Shown here: piece after piece, positions 35,880 to 44,361 of the stretch | Layout: each line of letters opens with the position of its first letter | Position numbering within the stretch: position 1 is the first letter of the stretch | Assembly: GCA_017303485.1 (NCBI GenBank) | Contig: JAFLCY010000019.1 | Location: forward strand, 1-47,627 | Direction: 5' to 3' | DNA from: Rhodobacterales bacterium | GTDB lineage: Bacteria > Pseudomonadota > Alphaproteobacteria > Rhodobacterales > Rhodobacteraceae | DNA length: 47,627 nt | The notes under the pieces: model-generated | What the model was told of the DNA's origin: nothing | Databases searched by the model: none | Seen by the model: the letters and a program-made list of their open reading frames with translations, nothing else | Made by a program: the position numbers and the translations under genes

Positions 35880-36653
35880 ATGACATTCCAGCTTGCCGCC
35901 TGCGCCGAGATGCTGTGGCGCGACCGTCCGATGGCCTGGCGCGTCAGCCGGTTGAAGGAGATGGGCTTCGGTGTGGGCCTGTGGAACTGGCCGGAATGGG
36001 ACCTCGCCGCGCTGGAGAAGACCGGCGCTACCTTCACCATCATGAACGGATATTTGAAGGGCCGTCTGACCGATGCCGAGGGCTGCGAGATGCTGCTCGC
36101 TTCGGCGATGGAAACCGCAAAGGTCGGCAAGCGCCTTGGTGTCCACCGGCTGAACCTGCATGGCACCGGGCTGGGCGACAGGGGCATCCCGATCCCGCAG
36201 ATCGGCGCCTTTGCGCCGGGGATGGAACAACGCGCGCGGGACACGCTGCACCGCATCTGTGACTTTGCCGAGGCCGAGGGGCTGGTCTACACGCTGGAGA
36301 ACCTGAACCCGATCGACCATCCCGGCTGCCCCTTCGGTTCGACCGCCGCTGTGCTGGGTCTGGTCTCTGCCGTCAACCGGCCAGAACTTCGGATCAACCT
36401 CGACCTCTACCACACCCAGATCGGCGAGGGCGACCTGATCCGCTGGTGCGAGGCCTGTCTTCCGTGGATCGGCGAGGTGCAGGTGGCCGACAACCCCGGG
36501 CGCTGCGAGCCGGGGACGGGTGAGATCAACTATGCAGGGGTGGCCCGGGCGCTGGGCGAACTCGGCTATTCCGGTGCGGTCGGGATGGAAGCCTTTGCCA
36601 AGGGCGAGGAGGAGGCCGCCCTGGAAGCCTTCCGCAAAGCGTTTACCCTTTAA
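35880..36653 (+). CDS. TIM-barrel isomerase, hydroxypyruvate isomerase/IolE/MocC-like
   Basis: A 257-residue xylose-isomerase-like TIM barrel. The divalent metal ligands expected from E. coli hydroxypyruvate isomerase are all present: E140 in YTLENLNPIDHPG, D175 in INLDLYHTQIGEGDL, Q201 in GEVQVADNPGR, and E237 in GMEAF; the EPGTGEINY loop (210-218) is the family signature. MocC and IolE of inositol pathways belong to the same superfamily, and the surrounding dehydrogenases favour an inositol-like keto-substrate rather than hydroxypyruvate. It follows the Rieske gene without a gap, within the same operon. Confidence 0.83.
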   Translation: MTFQLAACAEMLWRDRPMAWRVSRLKEMGFGVGLWNWPEWDLAALEKTGATFTIMNGYLKGRLTDAEGCEMLLASAMETAKVGKRLGVHRLNLHGTGLGDRGIPIPQIGAFAPGMEQRARDTLHRICDFAEAEGLVYTLENLNPIDHPGCPFGSTAAVLGLVSAVNRPELRINLDLYHTQIGEGDLIRWCEACLPWIGEVQVADNPGRCEPGTGEINYAGVARALGELGYSGAVGMEAFAKGEEEAALEAFRKAFTL

Positions 36654-36663
36654 GGACAGAGAC

Positions 36664-37488
36664 ATGGGAATGTACCACAACCGCCCGCTCGTGCAGGACC
36701 TGCGCGCCATGAAGGCCCGGGGCGAGAAGATCTCCATGCTCTATGTACAGACCAAGGTGGAAGCCGCCGCCGCCGCCGCTGCCGGCATTCACATGCTGTC
36801 GATCGAAGGTCGCTTCTTCGACGCCGAAATGCGCGAGGCGGCGGGCGACTGCTTCGTGCAGGTCGGGCTGCCCTATGGCGGCTGGGGCGCACTGAACGGC
36901 GTGTTCCTGACCACGGCGGACGACTACCTGCGGACGGCGTTCAAGTTCTCCTCCATCGGTGGCGATGCCTTCTACTGCGCAGCCTCCTACGACATCCAAA
37001 AGACGCTGGCGGACAATCACCTGGCGGTGGTGGGTCATATCGGGCTGATCCCCAGCTATATCACCTGGACCGGCTGGCGCGCGGTGGGCAAGACCGCGAC
37101 CGAGGCCGAGGCGCTGTGGCGACACACCCAGATGCTGGAGCGGATTGGCGTCTTCGCGGCGGAGCTGGAGGTGGTGCCGGACCGCGTGGCGAAATTCCTG
37201 ACCGAAAACTCCAGCCTGATCATGCTGGGCATGGGCGCGGGCAGGCATGCCGATGCGCAGTATCTTTTCACCGAGGATGTCTGCGGCTACGGCGTCAACC
37301 ACAAGCCCAGGCACGGCAAGGTCTATGCCGAGCTTGGCCCGAAGCTGCAGGCGATCCAGAACGAGCGCATCGCCGCTTTCCGTGCCTTCAAGTCCGATGT
37401 GGACGCCGGAGGCTATCCGGCGCCAGAGCATGTCGTGGCGATCAAGGATGAAGAGTATGACGCCTTCCTGACATCGGCGAAGGGCTGA
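36664..37488 (+). CDS. Divergent PanB-like (ketopantoate hydroxymethyltransferase fold) protein
   Basis: A 274-residue protein related to PanB by several blocks: AVVGHIGLIP (119-130, PanB C-G-H-L-G-L-T-P), AELEVVPDRVAKFLT (166-180, holding the catalytic glutamate position as E169), and LIMLGMGAGRHADAQYLFTEDVCG (185-208). However, the Mg-binding aspartates of PanB (in V-G-D-S and L-A-D-L-P-F) and the K-I-E-G-G loop are replaced by LSIEGRFF, VQVGLPYG and AFYCAAS. It is therefore unlikely to make ketopantoate; the PEP-mutase/isocitrate-lyase-like barrel has probably been adapted to a step in this catabolic pathway, perhaps C-C bond cleavage or transfer. The homology is judged by eye. Confidence 0.68.
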   Translation: MGMYHNRPLVQDLRAMKARGEKISMLYVQTKVEAAAAAAAGIHMLSIEGRFFDAEMREAAGDCFVQVGLPYGGWGALNGVFLTTADDYLRTAFKFSSIGGDAFYCAASYDIQKTLADNHLAVVGHIGLIPSYITWTGWRAVGKTATEAEALWRHTQMLERIGVFAAELEVVPDRVAKFLTENSSLIMLGMGAGRHADAQYLFTEDVCGYGVNHKPRHGKVYAELGPKLQAIQNERIAAFRAFKSDVDAGGYPAPEHVVAIKDEEYDAFLTSAKG

Positions 37489-37492
37489 GACC

Positions 37493-38521
37493 ATGCTGAA
37501 GTTCGGGGTCGTCGGCTACGGCACGGGCGGGCGGCACTTCCACACGCCCTTCATCGCAGCGGCAAAGGGCTGCGCCCTGACCGGGATCGTCGCCCGCGCG
37601 CCTGCTACGGTGGCCGCTGCGCAGGAGGACTGGCCCGGGGTTCCGGTCTTTGCCAGCCTTGGCGACATGATCCGGGCCGGGGTCTGCGACGCGGTGACCA
37701 TCACCACTCCGCCCCACACCCGGCGCGAGCTGGTGCTGGAAGCAATCGCCGCGGGCCTTCATGTCATCGCCGACAAGCCCTTTGCCCCGGATGCGGCCAG
37801 CGCGCGCGACCTTGGCCGCGCCGCCGAGGCCAAGGGGATCATCCTGGGCGTCTATCAGAACCGCCGCCATGACAGCGACATGCAGACGCTGGCCCGGCTG
37901 GTCCGCGACGGGCGGCTTGGCAGGATCTGGCGCGTTCATTCCCGGATGGACCAGGACGGCGCGCATACGCTGGAGGCGGGTCCCACGGGTGGCCTGCTGC
38001 GCGATCTTGGCAGCCATGTGGTCGACCAGATGATCTGGCTGCTCGGTCCGGTCGTTTCCGTCGATGCTCAGATGGATTTCGTCGATCTGCCGCAGGGCAG
38101 GACGGATGCGGGCTTTACCATCACGCTTCGCCACGCCAGCGGCGCACACAGCCATGTCGAGGCGAGCAAGCTTAACCATGTCGATGCCCGCGAATTCCGG
38201 GCCTATGGCGAGCTAGGCTCCTACGCATCGATGACTACCGATGTGCAGGCGCAGTGCATCTTTGCGGGCAAGCGCCCGGCGGACGACCTTGCCGCCTGGG
38301 GTTATGAGCCCGAGGCGAACTGGGGGACGCTGCGCACGGCTGCGGGCGCCGAAAGGATCCCGGCAGAGCAGGGCCGCTACCACGACTACTACGAAGCCTT
38401 CGCCCGCGCCGTCCGGGAGGGCACCCCGCCGCCGGTCAGCGCCGAAGAGGGCGCCCGCACGCTGGCCGTGCTGGATGCCGCCCGGAAAAGCGCGGCGGAA
38501 GGCCGCTCGATCACGGTATAA
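37493..38521 (+). CDS. Gfo/Idh/MocA dehydrogenase (second of three)
   Basis: A 342-residue oxidoreductase with a Rossmann start KFGVVGYGTGGRHFHTPFI, the family lysine in ADKPFAPD (Lys95) and the acid/histidine pair in GGLLRDLGSHVVDQ (Asp171, His175). The long R-H-F-H-T-P-F motif and the C-terminal YHDYYEAFARAVREGTPPPVSAEEGARTLAVLDAARKSAAEG are those of the YdgJ/scyllo-inositol dehydrogenase-like subgroup. It starts four bases after the PanB-like gene. It probably oxidises another hydroxyl or reduces a keto intermediate of the same compound as the other two family members. Confidence 0.86.
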   Translation: MLKFGVVGYGTGGRHFHTPFIAAAKGCALTGIVARAPATVAAAQEDWPGVPVFASLGDMIRAGVCDAVTITTPPHTRRELVLEAIAAGLHVIADKPFAPDAASARDLGRAAEAKGIILGVYQNRRHDSDMQTLARLVRDGRLGRIWRVHSRMDQDGAHTLEAGPTGGLLRDLGSHVVDQMIWLLGPVVSVDAQMDFVDLPQGRTDAGFTITLRHASGAHSHVEASKLNHVDAREFRAYGELGSYASMTTDVQAQCIFAGKRPADDLAAWGYEPEANWGTLRTAAGAERIPAEQGRYHDYYEAFARAVREGTPPPVSAEEGARTLAVLDAARKSAAEGRSITV

Positions 38522-38546
38522 CTTTGGGAAGACAGGACCGAACCCC

Positions 38547-39548
38547 ATGCTGAACGTAGGACTTCTGGGCGCCGGGCGCATCGCCGGTGTGCATGCAACC
38601 GCCATCACCTCGCATCCCGGCTCGACCCTGGTGGCAGTCTCGGACATCAATACCGATGCCGCGGCAAAGCTGGCCAGCCAATATGGGGCCGCGGCGCGGA
38701 CCACGGATGCGATCCTGGCTGACCCTGCCATCGACGCGGTGCTGATCGCCACTTCGACCGACACCCATTCGGACCTGATCGAACGCGCCACTGCCGCGGG
38801 CAAGGCTGTGCTGTGCGAAAAGCCGGTGGACCTTAGCCTTGCCCGCGCCCTCGCCTGCCAGAAGACCGTCGCGCCCACGGGCAAGCCGGTGATGATCGGC
38901 TTCAACCGCCGCTTCGATCCGAACTTTGCCGCGCTGAAATCCGCGCTGGACAAGGGCGAGATCGGAAAGGCCGAACTTCTGTCGATCACCTCCTTCGACC
39001 CCGCGCCGCCGCCGGTGGCCTATGTCAAGGTCTCGGGCGGGCTGTTCCGCGACATGATGATCCATGACTTCGACATGGCCAATTTCATCATGGGCGCGGC
39101 GCCGTTGACGGTGTCGGCGGTGGGCACCAGCATCGTCGATCCCGCCATAGGCGCGGCCGGTGACGTGGACACCGCCGTCGTCACCCTGACCTATGCCGAC
39201 GGGCGGATCGCGGTGATCAAGAACAGCCGCCGGGCGGTTTATGGCTATGACCAGCGGGTCGAGCTTCTGGGGTCGGAGGGGCTGCTCCAGGCGCAGAACA
39301 TGCTGGAAAACACTATCGTCAAATCGACGGTCGCGGGTGTGACCGGCGCGAAGCCGACCTATTTCTTCCTGGAACGCTACATGCCGGCCTACGCGGCGGA
39401 ATGGGCGGCCTTCGTCGCAGCGGCAGCGGGCGGGGCCGCCCTGCCCGTCACGCTGGCCGACGGGATCGCCGCGCTGGCTATGGCCGAGGCGGCGACCCGG
39501 TCGGCGCAGTCGGGGCAGCCGGTCGGTCTGGCAAGCGTACTGGGGTGA
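38547..39548 (+). CDS. iolG: Inositol 2-dehydrogenase-like Gfo/Idh/MocA protein (third of three)
   Basis: A 333-residue enzyme with VGLLGAGRIAGVHATAI (NAD fold), Lys92 in CEKPVDL, GFNRRFDPNF, and the catalytic pair Asp169/His173 in GGLFRDMMIHDFDMANF. The four-residue spacing of Asp and His matches Asp172/His176 of Bacillus IolG, so myo-inositol 2-dehydrogenase activity or action on a close cyclitol is likely. It is the last gene of the operon, 25 bases after the previous dehydrogenase; ATG 38547 is chosen over a long upstream frame overlapping that gene. Expected reaction: cyclitol plus NAD+ to inosose. Confidence 0.87.
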   Translation: MLNVGLLGAGRIAGVHATAITSHPGSTLVAVSDINTDAAAKLASQYGAAARTTDAILADPAIDAVLIATSTDTHSDLIERATAAGKAVLCEKPVDLSLARALACQKTVAPTGKPVMIGFNRRFDPNFAALKSALDKGEIGKAELLSITSFDPAPPPVAYVKVSGGLFRDMMIHDFDMANFIMGAAPLTVSAVGTSIVDPAIGAAGDVDTAVVTLTYADGRIAVIKNSRRAVYGYDQRVELLGSEGLLQAQNMLENTIVKSTVAGVTGAKPTYFFLERYMPAYAAEWAAFVAAAAGGAALPVTLADGIAALAMAEAATRSAQSGQPVGLASVLG

Positions 39549-39558
39549 ACCTTCGGCA

Positions 39559-39584
39559 GGCCCCGGAGGCGCGCGTCCGGGGCC
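39559..39584. terminator. Hairpin between the convergent iolG-like and lysR genes
   Basis: GGCCCCGGA (39559-39567) pairs perfectly with TCCGGGGCC (39576-39584) around an 8-base loop. It lies in the 40-base gap between two converging genes, so it could end transcription from both sides, although only a short T-stretch (GGTTCT) follows. Confidence 0.62.
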
Positions 39585-39588
39585 GGTT

Positions 39589-40485
39589 CTAGAGGATGCC
39601 CGAAGCCCTGATATCCTCGGCAGCGAAGTCGATCAGCGCCCGTACCTTACGGGGCAGGACGCGGCCTTCCAGATAGACCGCGTTCAGGGACCCGATCTCT
39701 CCGGCCTGGTCGGGCAGGACCTGGGCCACGAGTCCCGCCGCCAGTGCATCGCGTGCGACAAAGCGGGGGGCATAGGCCAGGCCCCGGCCATTGATCGCCA
39801 GTTCCAGCGCCGCCCGGGCGGAATTCATCTGGAACCTGCCCTTGACGGTGACGAATGTCTCCTCCGGCCCCGAGCCAAAGCCCCAGCGGCGCGGGTTGCG
39901 GCGGTTGGTGTCGATGATGCAGTCATGCTGCACCAGTTCGGCGGGATCCTGCGGCGTACCCCTGCGCGCCAGATATTCCGGGCTGGCGACGAGAACCGAG
40001 CCGAAGCTGCCCAGCTTCAGCGCCTTGAGAGACTGCGTGTCGATGCGGCCCATCCGGAAAGCGACGTCGATTCCTTCGGCGGCAAGGTCGACGTGCCGGT
40101 CATTCAGGCGCAGATCGAACGACAGCGCGGGATTAAGCTGGCAGAAGCGGTCCAGCATCCCGGCGATCCAGATTTCGCCGAACGTGACCGAGGCGGAGAC
40201 CCGGATCACCCCGGCAAACCCGCGCGAACCTTCCGACACCTCGCCGATCAAGTCGTCCAGATCGTCGAGAAGGGCCGGGGCGCGGGACAGAAGGTCCTCT
40301 CCCGCCGGGGTCAGGCCGACCTTGCGGGTGGTGCGTTGCAACAAGCGGACACCAAGCCGCGATTCCAGTTCGGCCACATATTTCGAGGTCAGGCGGTTGG
40401 ACACGCCCAGCTGCTGTGCCGCCGCCGTGAACGAGCCGGTCTGTGCGGTGGCCACGAAGGCCTTGAGTTCGTCGATCAGGTCCAT
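39589..40485 (-). CDS. LysR-family transcriptional regulator
   Basis: A 298-residue LTTR with the N-terminal winged helix (MDLIDELKAFVATAQTGSFTAAAQQLGVSNRLTSKYVAELESRLGVRLLQRTTRKVGLTPAGE, residues 1-63) and a two-lobed effector domain. The sequence belongs to the large group that includes regulators of quinone/redox and dehydrogenase genes. It is divergent from doxX and the dioxygenase gene, and a strong palindrome lies between them (40516-40550), so it most likely controls that pair and itself. The effector is unknown. Confidence 0.9.
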   Translation of the reverse strand: MDLIDELKAFVATAQTGSFTAAAQQLGVSNRLTSKYVAELESRLGVRLLQRTTRKVGLTPAGEDLLSRAPALLDDLDDLIGEVSEGSRGFAGVIRVSASVTFGEIWIAGMLDRFCQLNPALSFDLRLNDRHVDLAAEGIDVAFRMGRIDTQSLKALKLGSFGSVLVASPEYLARRGTPQDPAELVQHDCIIDTNRRNPRRWGFGSGPEETFVTVKGRFQMNSARAALELAINGRGLAYAPRFVARDALAAGLVAQVLPDQAGEIGSLNAVYLEGRVLPRKVRALIDFAAEDIRASGIL

Positions 40486-40515
40486 GGAGGAGTAATTCAG
40501 AACAATTTGAAGATA

Positions 40516-40550
40516 GTCATTCCACGAATGCTGCCATTTCGTGGAATGAC
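40516..40550. promoter_or_regulatory. Perfect palindrome, candidate LysR operator
   Basis: GTCATTCCACGAA (40516-40528) and TTCGTGGAATGAC (40538-40550) are exact inverse copies around a 9-base spacer. It lies 31 bases upstream of the lysR start and 70 upstream of doxX. LysR regulators bind dyads of this kind (T-N11-A core); such long perfect arms are unusually clear. Confidence 0.82.
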
Positions 40551-40619
40551 GTCAAGCATTAGTTTGTGCGCATCGGATCAAACGCCGCCAGAGGGCGGTC
40601 AGCACCAAAGGAAAACCAG

Positions 40620-41027
40620 ATGCCCACCAATTCCGACTATGCCGCCCTTGTCCTTCGCGTCTCCAGCGGGGCGCTGTTCATCGCTCACGGGTTGATGAAG
40701 GTCTTCGTCTTCACCATTCCCGGGACGGTCGGCTATTTCGAGAGCCTGGGCCTGCCCGGCGTTTTCGCCTACCTGACCATTTTCGCCGAAGTCGCCGGCG
40801 GTCTTGCGTTGATCATGGGCGTTGCGACCCGCGCGGTGGCGCTGGCGCTGATCCCGGTCCTCTTGGGCGCGACCTGGGTACATTCGGGCAACGGCTGGGT
40901 CTTCTCCAGCGAGGGTGGCGGCTGGGAATTCCCGCTGTTCTGGGCGGTGATCCAGGCGGCCATCGCGCTTCTGGGCAGCGGCGCCTATGCGCTGAAACCC
41001 TCGAACCGGGCGGTGGCTCTGGCATGA
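40620..41027 (+). CDS. DoxX-family membrane protein
   Basis: A 135-residue protein with four membrane helices: LVLRVSSGALFIAHGLMKVFVF, VFAYLTIFAEVAGGLALIMG, AVALALIPVLLGATWVHS and WAVIQAAIALLGSGAYAL. The R-x-x-x-G-x-x-F-x-x-H-G-x-x-K pattern in the first helix and G-x-x-G-Y-F-x-S-L-G-L-P-G are the DoxX signature. DoxX relatives act in thiosulfate:quinone or redox-stress functions, but many have no known role. ATG 40620 follows AAAGGA. It is divergent from the LysR gene and ends at a strong terminator before the dioxygenase gene. Confidence 0.88.
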   Translation: MPTNSDYAALVLRVSSGALFIAHGLMKVFVFTIPGTVGYFESLGLPGVFAYLTIFAEVAGGLALIMGVATRAVALALIPVLLGATWVHSGNGWVFSSEGGGWEFPLFWAVIQAAIALLGSGAYALKPSNRAVALA

Positions 41028-41031
41028 TTTG

Positions 41032-41059
41032 AAGGGCCGCCCATCATGGGCGGCCCTTT
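41032..41059 (+). terminator. Rho-independent terminator after doxX
   Basis: An 11-bp perfect stem, AAGGGCCGCCC with GGGCGGCCCTT, closes on a 5-base loop ATCAT and ends in a short T-run. It begins five bases after the DoxX stop and lies just before the ribosome site of the following dioxygenase gene, so it may work as an attenuator for that gene. Confidence 0.82.
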
Positions 41060-41077
41060 ACCTTGAAGGAGATGACC

Positions 41078-41899
41078 ATGAGCGCGATCACTGATCTTCA
41101 TGCCCTGCACGACCGGCTGAAACCTTCGGCCCGGATGCCGGTGGTGTTCCTTGGCCACGGCAGCCCGATGAACGCGCTGGAGGATACCGAATACAGCCGG
41201 GCCTGGACGGCGCTGGGCAAGGACCTGCCGGAACCGGCGGCGATCCTTGTCGTCTCGGCGCACTGGATGACGCAGGGCACCACGCTGGTCGATGTCTCGG
41301 CCCTGCCGAAGACGATCCACGACTTCTACGGCTTCCCCGACGCGCTTTATGCGATGGACTATCCCGCCCCCGGCAACCCGGCCCTGGCGCGCGAGGTGGC
41401 AAGCCTCTTGGCCAGCCATCACGCCGCCGAGGATGACACCTGGGGGCTGGACCACGGCGCCTGGACGGTGCTGAAGTTCCTGTATCCCGAGGCCAAGGTG
41501 CCGGTGTTCCAGGTCTCCATCGACATGGCCCGGGGACTGGAACATCAGCTGGAAATCGGGCGGACGCTGGCGCAGCTGCGCGACCGTGGCGTGCTGATCC
41601 TGGGGTCGGGCAACGTGGTCCACAACCTGCGCGCCCTGAACTTCGGTGGCCAGCCGCAGGACTTTGCGCTGGAGTTCGACCAGCTGTTTGCCGACCGGCT
41701 GGAGGCTCGCGATCTGAAGCCGCTGGCCGACAGGGCGGGGCTTGGCACGCTGTTGCAGATGGCGCATCCGACGGTCGATCACTACATGCCGGCGCTGACC
41801 ATTGCCGGGGCATCGGACGGGCGCGACAAGCTGACCTTTATGACCGATGCAATCGACCTGGGGTCGATTTCGATGCGGTCCTTCGTGTTCCACGCCTGA
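41078..41899 (+). CDS. ygiD: LigB-type extradiol dioxygenase (4,5-DOPA dioxygenase, YgiD-like)
   Basis: A zinc- or iron-dependent class III extradiol dioxygenase of 273 residues. The family motifs are present: LGHGSPMNALED (metal ligand His27), VVSAHWMTQG (His62), GLDHGAWTVLKFLYPEAKVPVFQVSID, GSGNVVHNLRAL and the C-terminal SFVFHA. YgiD opens the ring of L-DOPA in vitro; the natural substrate in bacteria is unknown, but the pairing with DoxX and a LysR regulator is common and suggests catechol/quinone stress. ATG 41078 lies six bases after AAGGAG; a TTG at 41063 is in frame but unlikely. Confidence 0.9.
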   Translation: MSAITDLHALHDRLKPSARMPVVFLGHGSPMNALEDTEYSRAWTALGKDLPEPAAILVVSAHWMTQGTTLVDVSALPKTIHDFYGFPDALYAMDYPAPGNPALAREVASLLASHHAAEDDTWGLDHGAWTVLKFLYPEAKVPVFQVSIDMARGLEHQLEIGRTLAQLRDRGVLILGSGNVVHNLRALNFGGQPQDFALEFDQLFADRLEARDLKPLADRAGLGTLLQMAHPTVDHYMPALTIAGASDGRDKLTFMTDAIDLGSISMRSFVFHA

Positions 41900-41907
41900 C
41901 GCGGCGA

Positions 41908-44361
41908 TCAGTAAAGGTCGACGCGGAAAGGCGTGGTCGTCCAGTGGATGCGGGCGATGTCGATCAGGCGCTCGACCGGATCGCTTTCCAGCGAGGTGTC
42001 GCCACGCTGACCGGCAATGGTTTGGTAGGCGGTCTTGCTGCCTTCGCCAAAGGCGCCGTCCGGCGTGATGTCCGCGCCCAGGGCCTGCAACAGCCGCTGC
42101 GCCGCTTCGTCGACCGCCTCGGAGGGCAGGGCATCCAGCACCTTGCGCGCGCGCTCGACCGACTTCTTGTCGCGCAGCGCCGCCGCCCGGCCCGCGCGCC
42201 AGGCGGCGTCGGCAGGGGACAATCCGCCCGCGTCTTCGGTCAGGATCAGATAGGCCGCATAGGCGCCGGCGTTGGCATCGCCACGTTCCAGCCCCTTGTC
42301 GAACCATTCCACCGCCTTGCCAAGATCGGCCTTCTTGCCCAGTGCGCCCGTGGCGATCAGTGTCCCGATGTTGCCGGGCGCATTCGGGTGGCCGCCGTCC
42401 GCCGCCTTGGTGAACCACTCAAGCGCAAGCTTTGCATCCTTCTTCTGGCCGCCAAGCCCGTTCATGTAGACGAGGCCAAGGTTGTTGTAGCCGTAGATAT
42501 CCCCCCGCGCGGCGCTTTCGTTCAGGTAACGCAGGCCACGGGTCGGATCGTAGTATTCGCTTTTCTCATCAAGGTAGAAGTAGCCCAACTCGTTCATCGC
42601 GAAGGTGTGGCCGACCTCAAGCGCACGCATGAGGAGGTCATAGCCGCGCAGCCGGTCCTGCCCGGTTTTGCCGAAACGAACCAGCTGGCGGCCAAGCGCG
42701 TAGAAGGCATAGGGATCGCCCAGATCCACGCCCTCACGGTAATAGGCCATCGCCTCTTCCGGGGCGGCCTCGACAGCGGAGCCGCCGGTCTCGCGGGCTT
42801 CGTTCAGGATGGAATTGCCGATGGCATAGGAGGCCCGCGTGTAACCCATCTTGCGCGCGGTATCCCATTCGGCGCGCGCCTCGTCATAGCGGCGCAGCGC
42901 GGTGTAGACACGGCCAAGCTCGTAGTGGAAGCGGGCATTGTCAGGCTCGCGCTGGACAGCGGCCTGGCAGGCGACCAGCGCGGCCTCCGGCTCGATCTCG
43001 TTGGCGAAACGGGCGAAGCCGACGCCTTCCGGGTCGAGGTGGTCGGCGGCGGCAAGGTCGCAGGGGTCGGGGGTCAGGTCGACCTGCACGACCTTCGGGG
43101 TGCCATTCAATTCGACCTTGAACTGCGCTTTCAGAACCGGATCCTGCCCCGGCTGGATCACCGGGCCGTTGACATGAGCAAAGGCGAGGCGGGCAAGGTC
43201 GTCTGCCGCCAGCGGGAACAGCGGCGCGGACTGCCTGCCCTGGTCGTCAAGCAGGACAAGGCGACCGCCGCGCGGTGGTTCGGTCAGGGCAAGGCTGTCG
43301 GTCGGTGCAAGGGCAAGCTCTTGCGCCAACGTGGCGCCGATCGGGACGGCAGGGGCCAGGGGCGCGGCGATGCGGATGTCGGGGGTGGGAAGCGGTGTGT
43401 CGAGGGGCAGGAGGTCGGCAGAACTGGCGGCAAACAGGGTCAGACCCCGCGCGACCGAACCGCCCTCGCCGGTGCTGGGGCTTGCCGGATCGGGTGTCGT
43501 GCTGACCGAGGCGATGGTCGCCCCTTCCACCATGGTCGAACTGTCCCAGGGAACCTGCACGCCCTGGGTCTCGACAAAGACCTTGCGGCGGACGGCTTCG
43601 AAGACATCGGTCACCGGAACCGAACCCACTGCGGCGGCTTGCAGGAAGGCCGCGGCGAAGGGACTGTTCTCGCCCGCGCCATCCAGCGCCACCTCGCCGG
43701 GCGAGGTGGAGAAGACGACATAGGAATTCACCGGCGCGGCCAGCGAGGCAAAGCCGGTTTCCACCTCGCGCACATCGGGCCCGAGCGAATCCTGCAGTTT
43801 GATCCCGGCAAAGGGGTTGTTGCGGCAACTGTCGAGGATGACGATCTGCAGCCGAGCCCGTGCCCCCACGATGGAGACAAGGCTGCCGACCGACACGGTT
43901 TCAAACGGCAGGTCGTCAACTTCGTCCAACTGCGCGTCGGTCGGGATCAGGTAGTTCTCCGACCCGATCTGCACGCCGTGCCCGGCATAGTAGAACAGGA
44001 CTTCGGTCTCGCGGTCGACATCGAACAGGACGCGCTGCATCAGCCCCTCGAAATCGCGCTTGGAGGCGTCTTTCAGTAGGGTGACATCATAGCCCTGTCC
44101 GGCCAGCAGGTCCGCCACGTCAAGCGCATCGTTCCAGGCGTTCGGCAGTTGCGGCGCATGCTGATAGCTCTGGTTGCCGATGACGATGGCGTATTTCTGG
44201 CGATGGCTGGCCCCGTCATCGGCCAGCTTGCGCGAGGCCGCCGAGACATGGCCTTTGGGGTAAGTACCAAGGGCGCTGTCCTGTGCGGTCGCTACCGAAG
44301 CTGCGGCGACCAGAAGAACCACCGCGGCCGTGCTGTTTGCCAGGGTCCGCCGGGCGGACAT
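41908..44361 (-). CDS. Exported caspase-fold (C14-like) protein with Sel1 repeats
   Basis: An 817-residue protein with a Sec signal (ending ASVATAQ, about residue 27), then a caspase-like peptidase domain (about 55-260): KYAIVIGNQSY at the start, the catalytic His128 in FYYAGHGVQ and Cys179 in VILDSCRNNPF. A central part (about 300-460) is low-complexity and beta-rich. From about 465 come TPR/Sel1-like repeats (WDTARKMGYTRASYAIG, ALGRQLVRFGKTG, LGYFYLDEKSEYYDPTRGLRYLNESAARGDIYGYNNLGLVYMNG, IGTLIATGALGKKADLGKAVEWFDKGLERGDANAG). The C-terminus (about 755-800) has a peptidoglycan-binding-1-like pattern, LLQALGADITPDGAFGEGSKTAYQ. Both catalytic residues are kept, so it may be an active protease. 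The gene starts directly after the lipoprotein stop (TGAATG). Confidence 0.88.
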   Translation of the reverse strand: MSARRTLANSTAAVVLLVAAASVATAQDSALGTYPKGHVSAASRKLADDGASHRQKYAIVIGNQSYQHAPQLPNAWNDALDVADLLAGQGYDVTLLKDASKRDFEGLMQRVLFDVDRETEVLFYYAGHGVQIGSENYLIPTDAQLDEVDDLPFETVSVGSLVSIVGARARLQIVILDSCRNNPFAGIKLQDSLGPDVREVETGFASLAAPVNSYVVFSTSPGEVALDGAGENSPFAAAFLQAAAVGSVPVTDVFEAVRRKVFVETQGVQVPWDSSTMVEGATIASVSTTPDPASPSTGEGGSVARGLTLFAASSADLLPLDTPLPTPDIRIAAPLAPAVPIGATLAQELALAPTDSLALTEPPRGGRLVLLDDQGRQSAPLFPLAADDLARLAFAHVNGPVIQPGQDPVLKAQFKVELNGTPKVVQVDLTPDPCDLAAADHLDPEGVGFARFANEIEPEAALVACQAAVQREPDNARFHYELGRVYTALRRYDEARAEWDTARKMGYTRASYAIGNSILNEARETGGSAVEAAPEEAMAYYREGVDLGDPYAFYALGRQLVRFGKTGQDRLRGYDLLMRALEVGHTFAMNELGYFYLDEKSEYYDPTRGLRYLNESAARGDIYGYNNLGLVYMNGLGGQKKDAKLALEWFTKAADGGHPNAPGNIGTLIATGALGKKADLGKAVEWFDKGLERGDANAGAYAAYLILTEDAGGLSPADAAWRAGRAAALRDKKSVERARKVLDALPSEAVDEAAQRLLQALGADITPDGAFGEGSKTAYQTIAGQRGDTSLESDPVERLIDIARIHWTTTPFRVDLY

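Noticed and set aside
41944..44079. 711-codon rightward open frame antisense to the caspase gene
   Set aside because: No motif, and the caspase frame has catalytic residues, a signal peptide and repeats.
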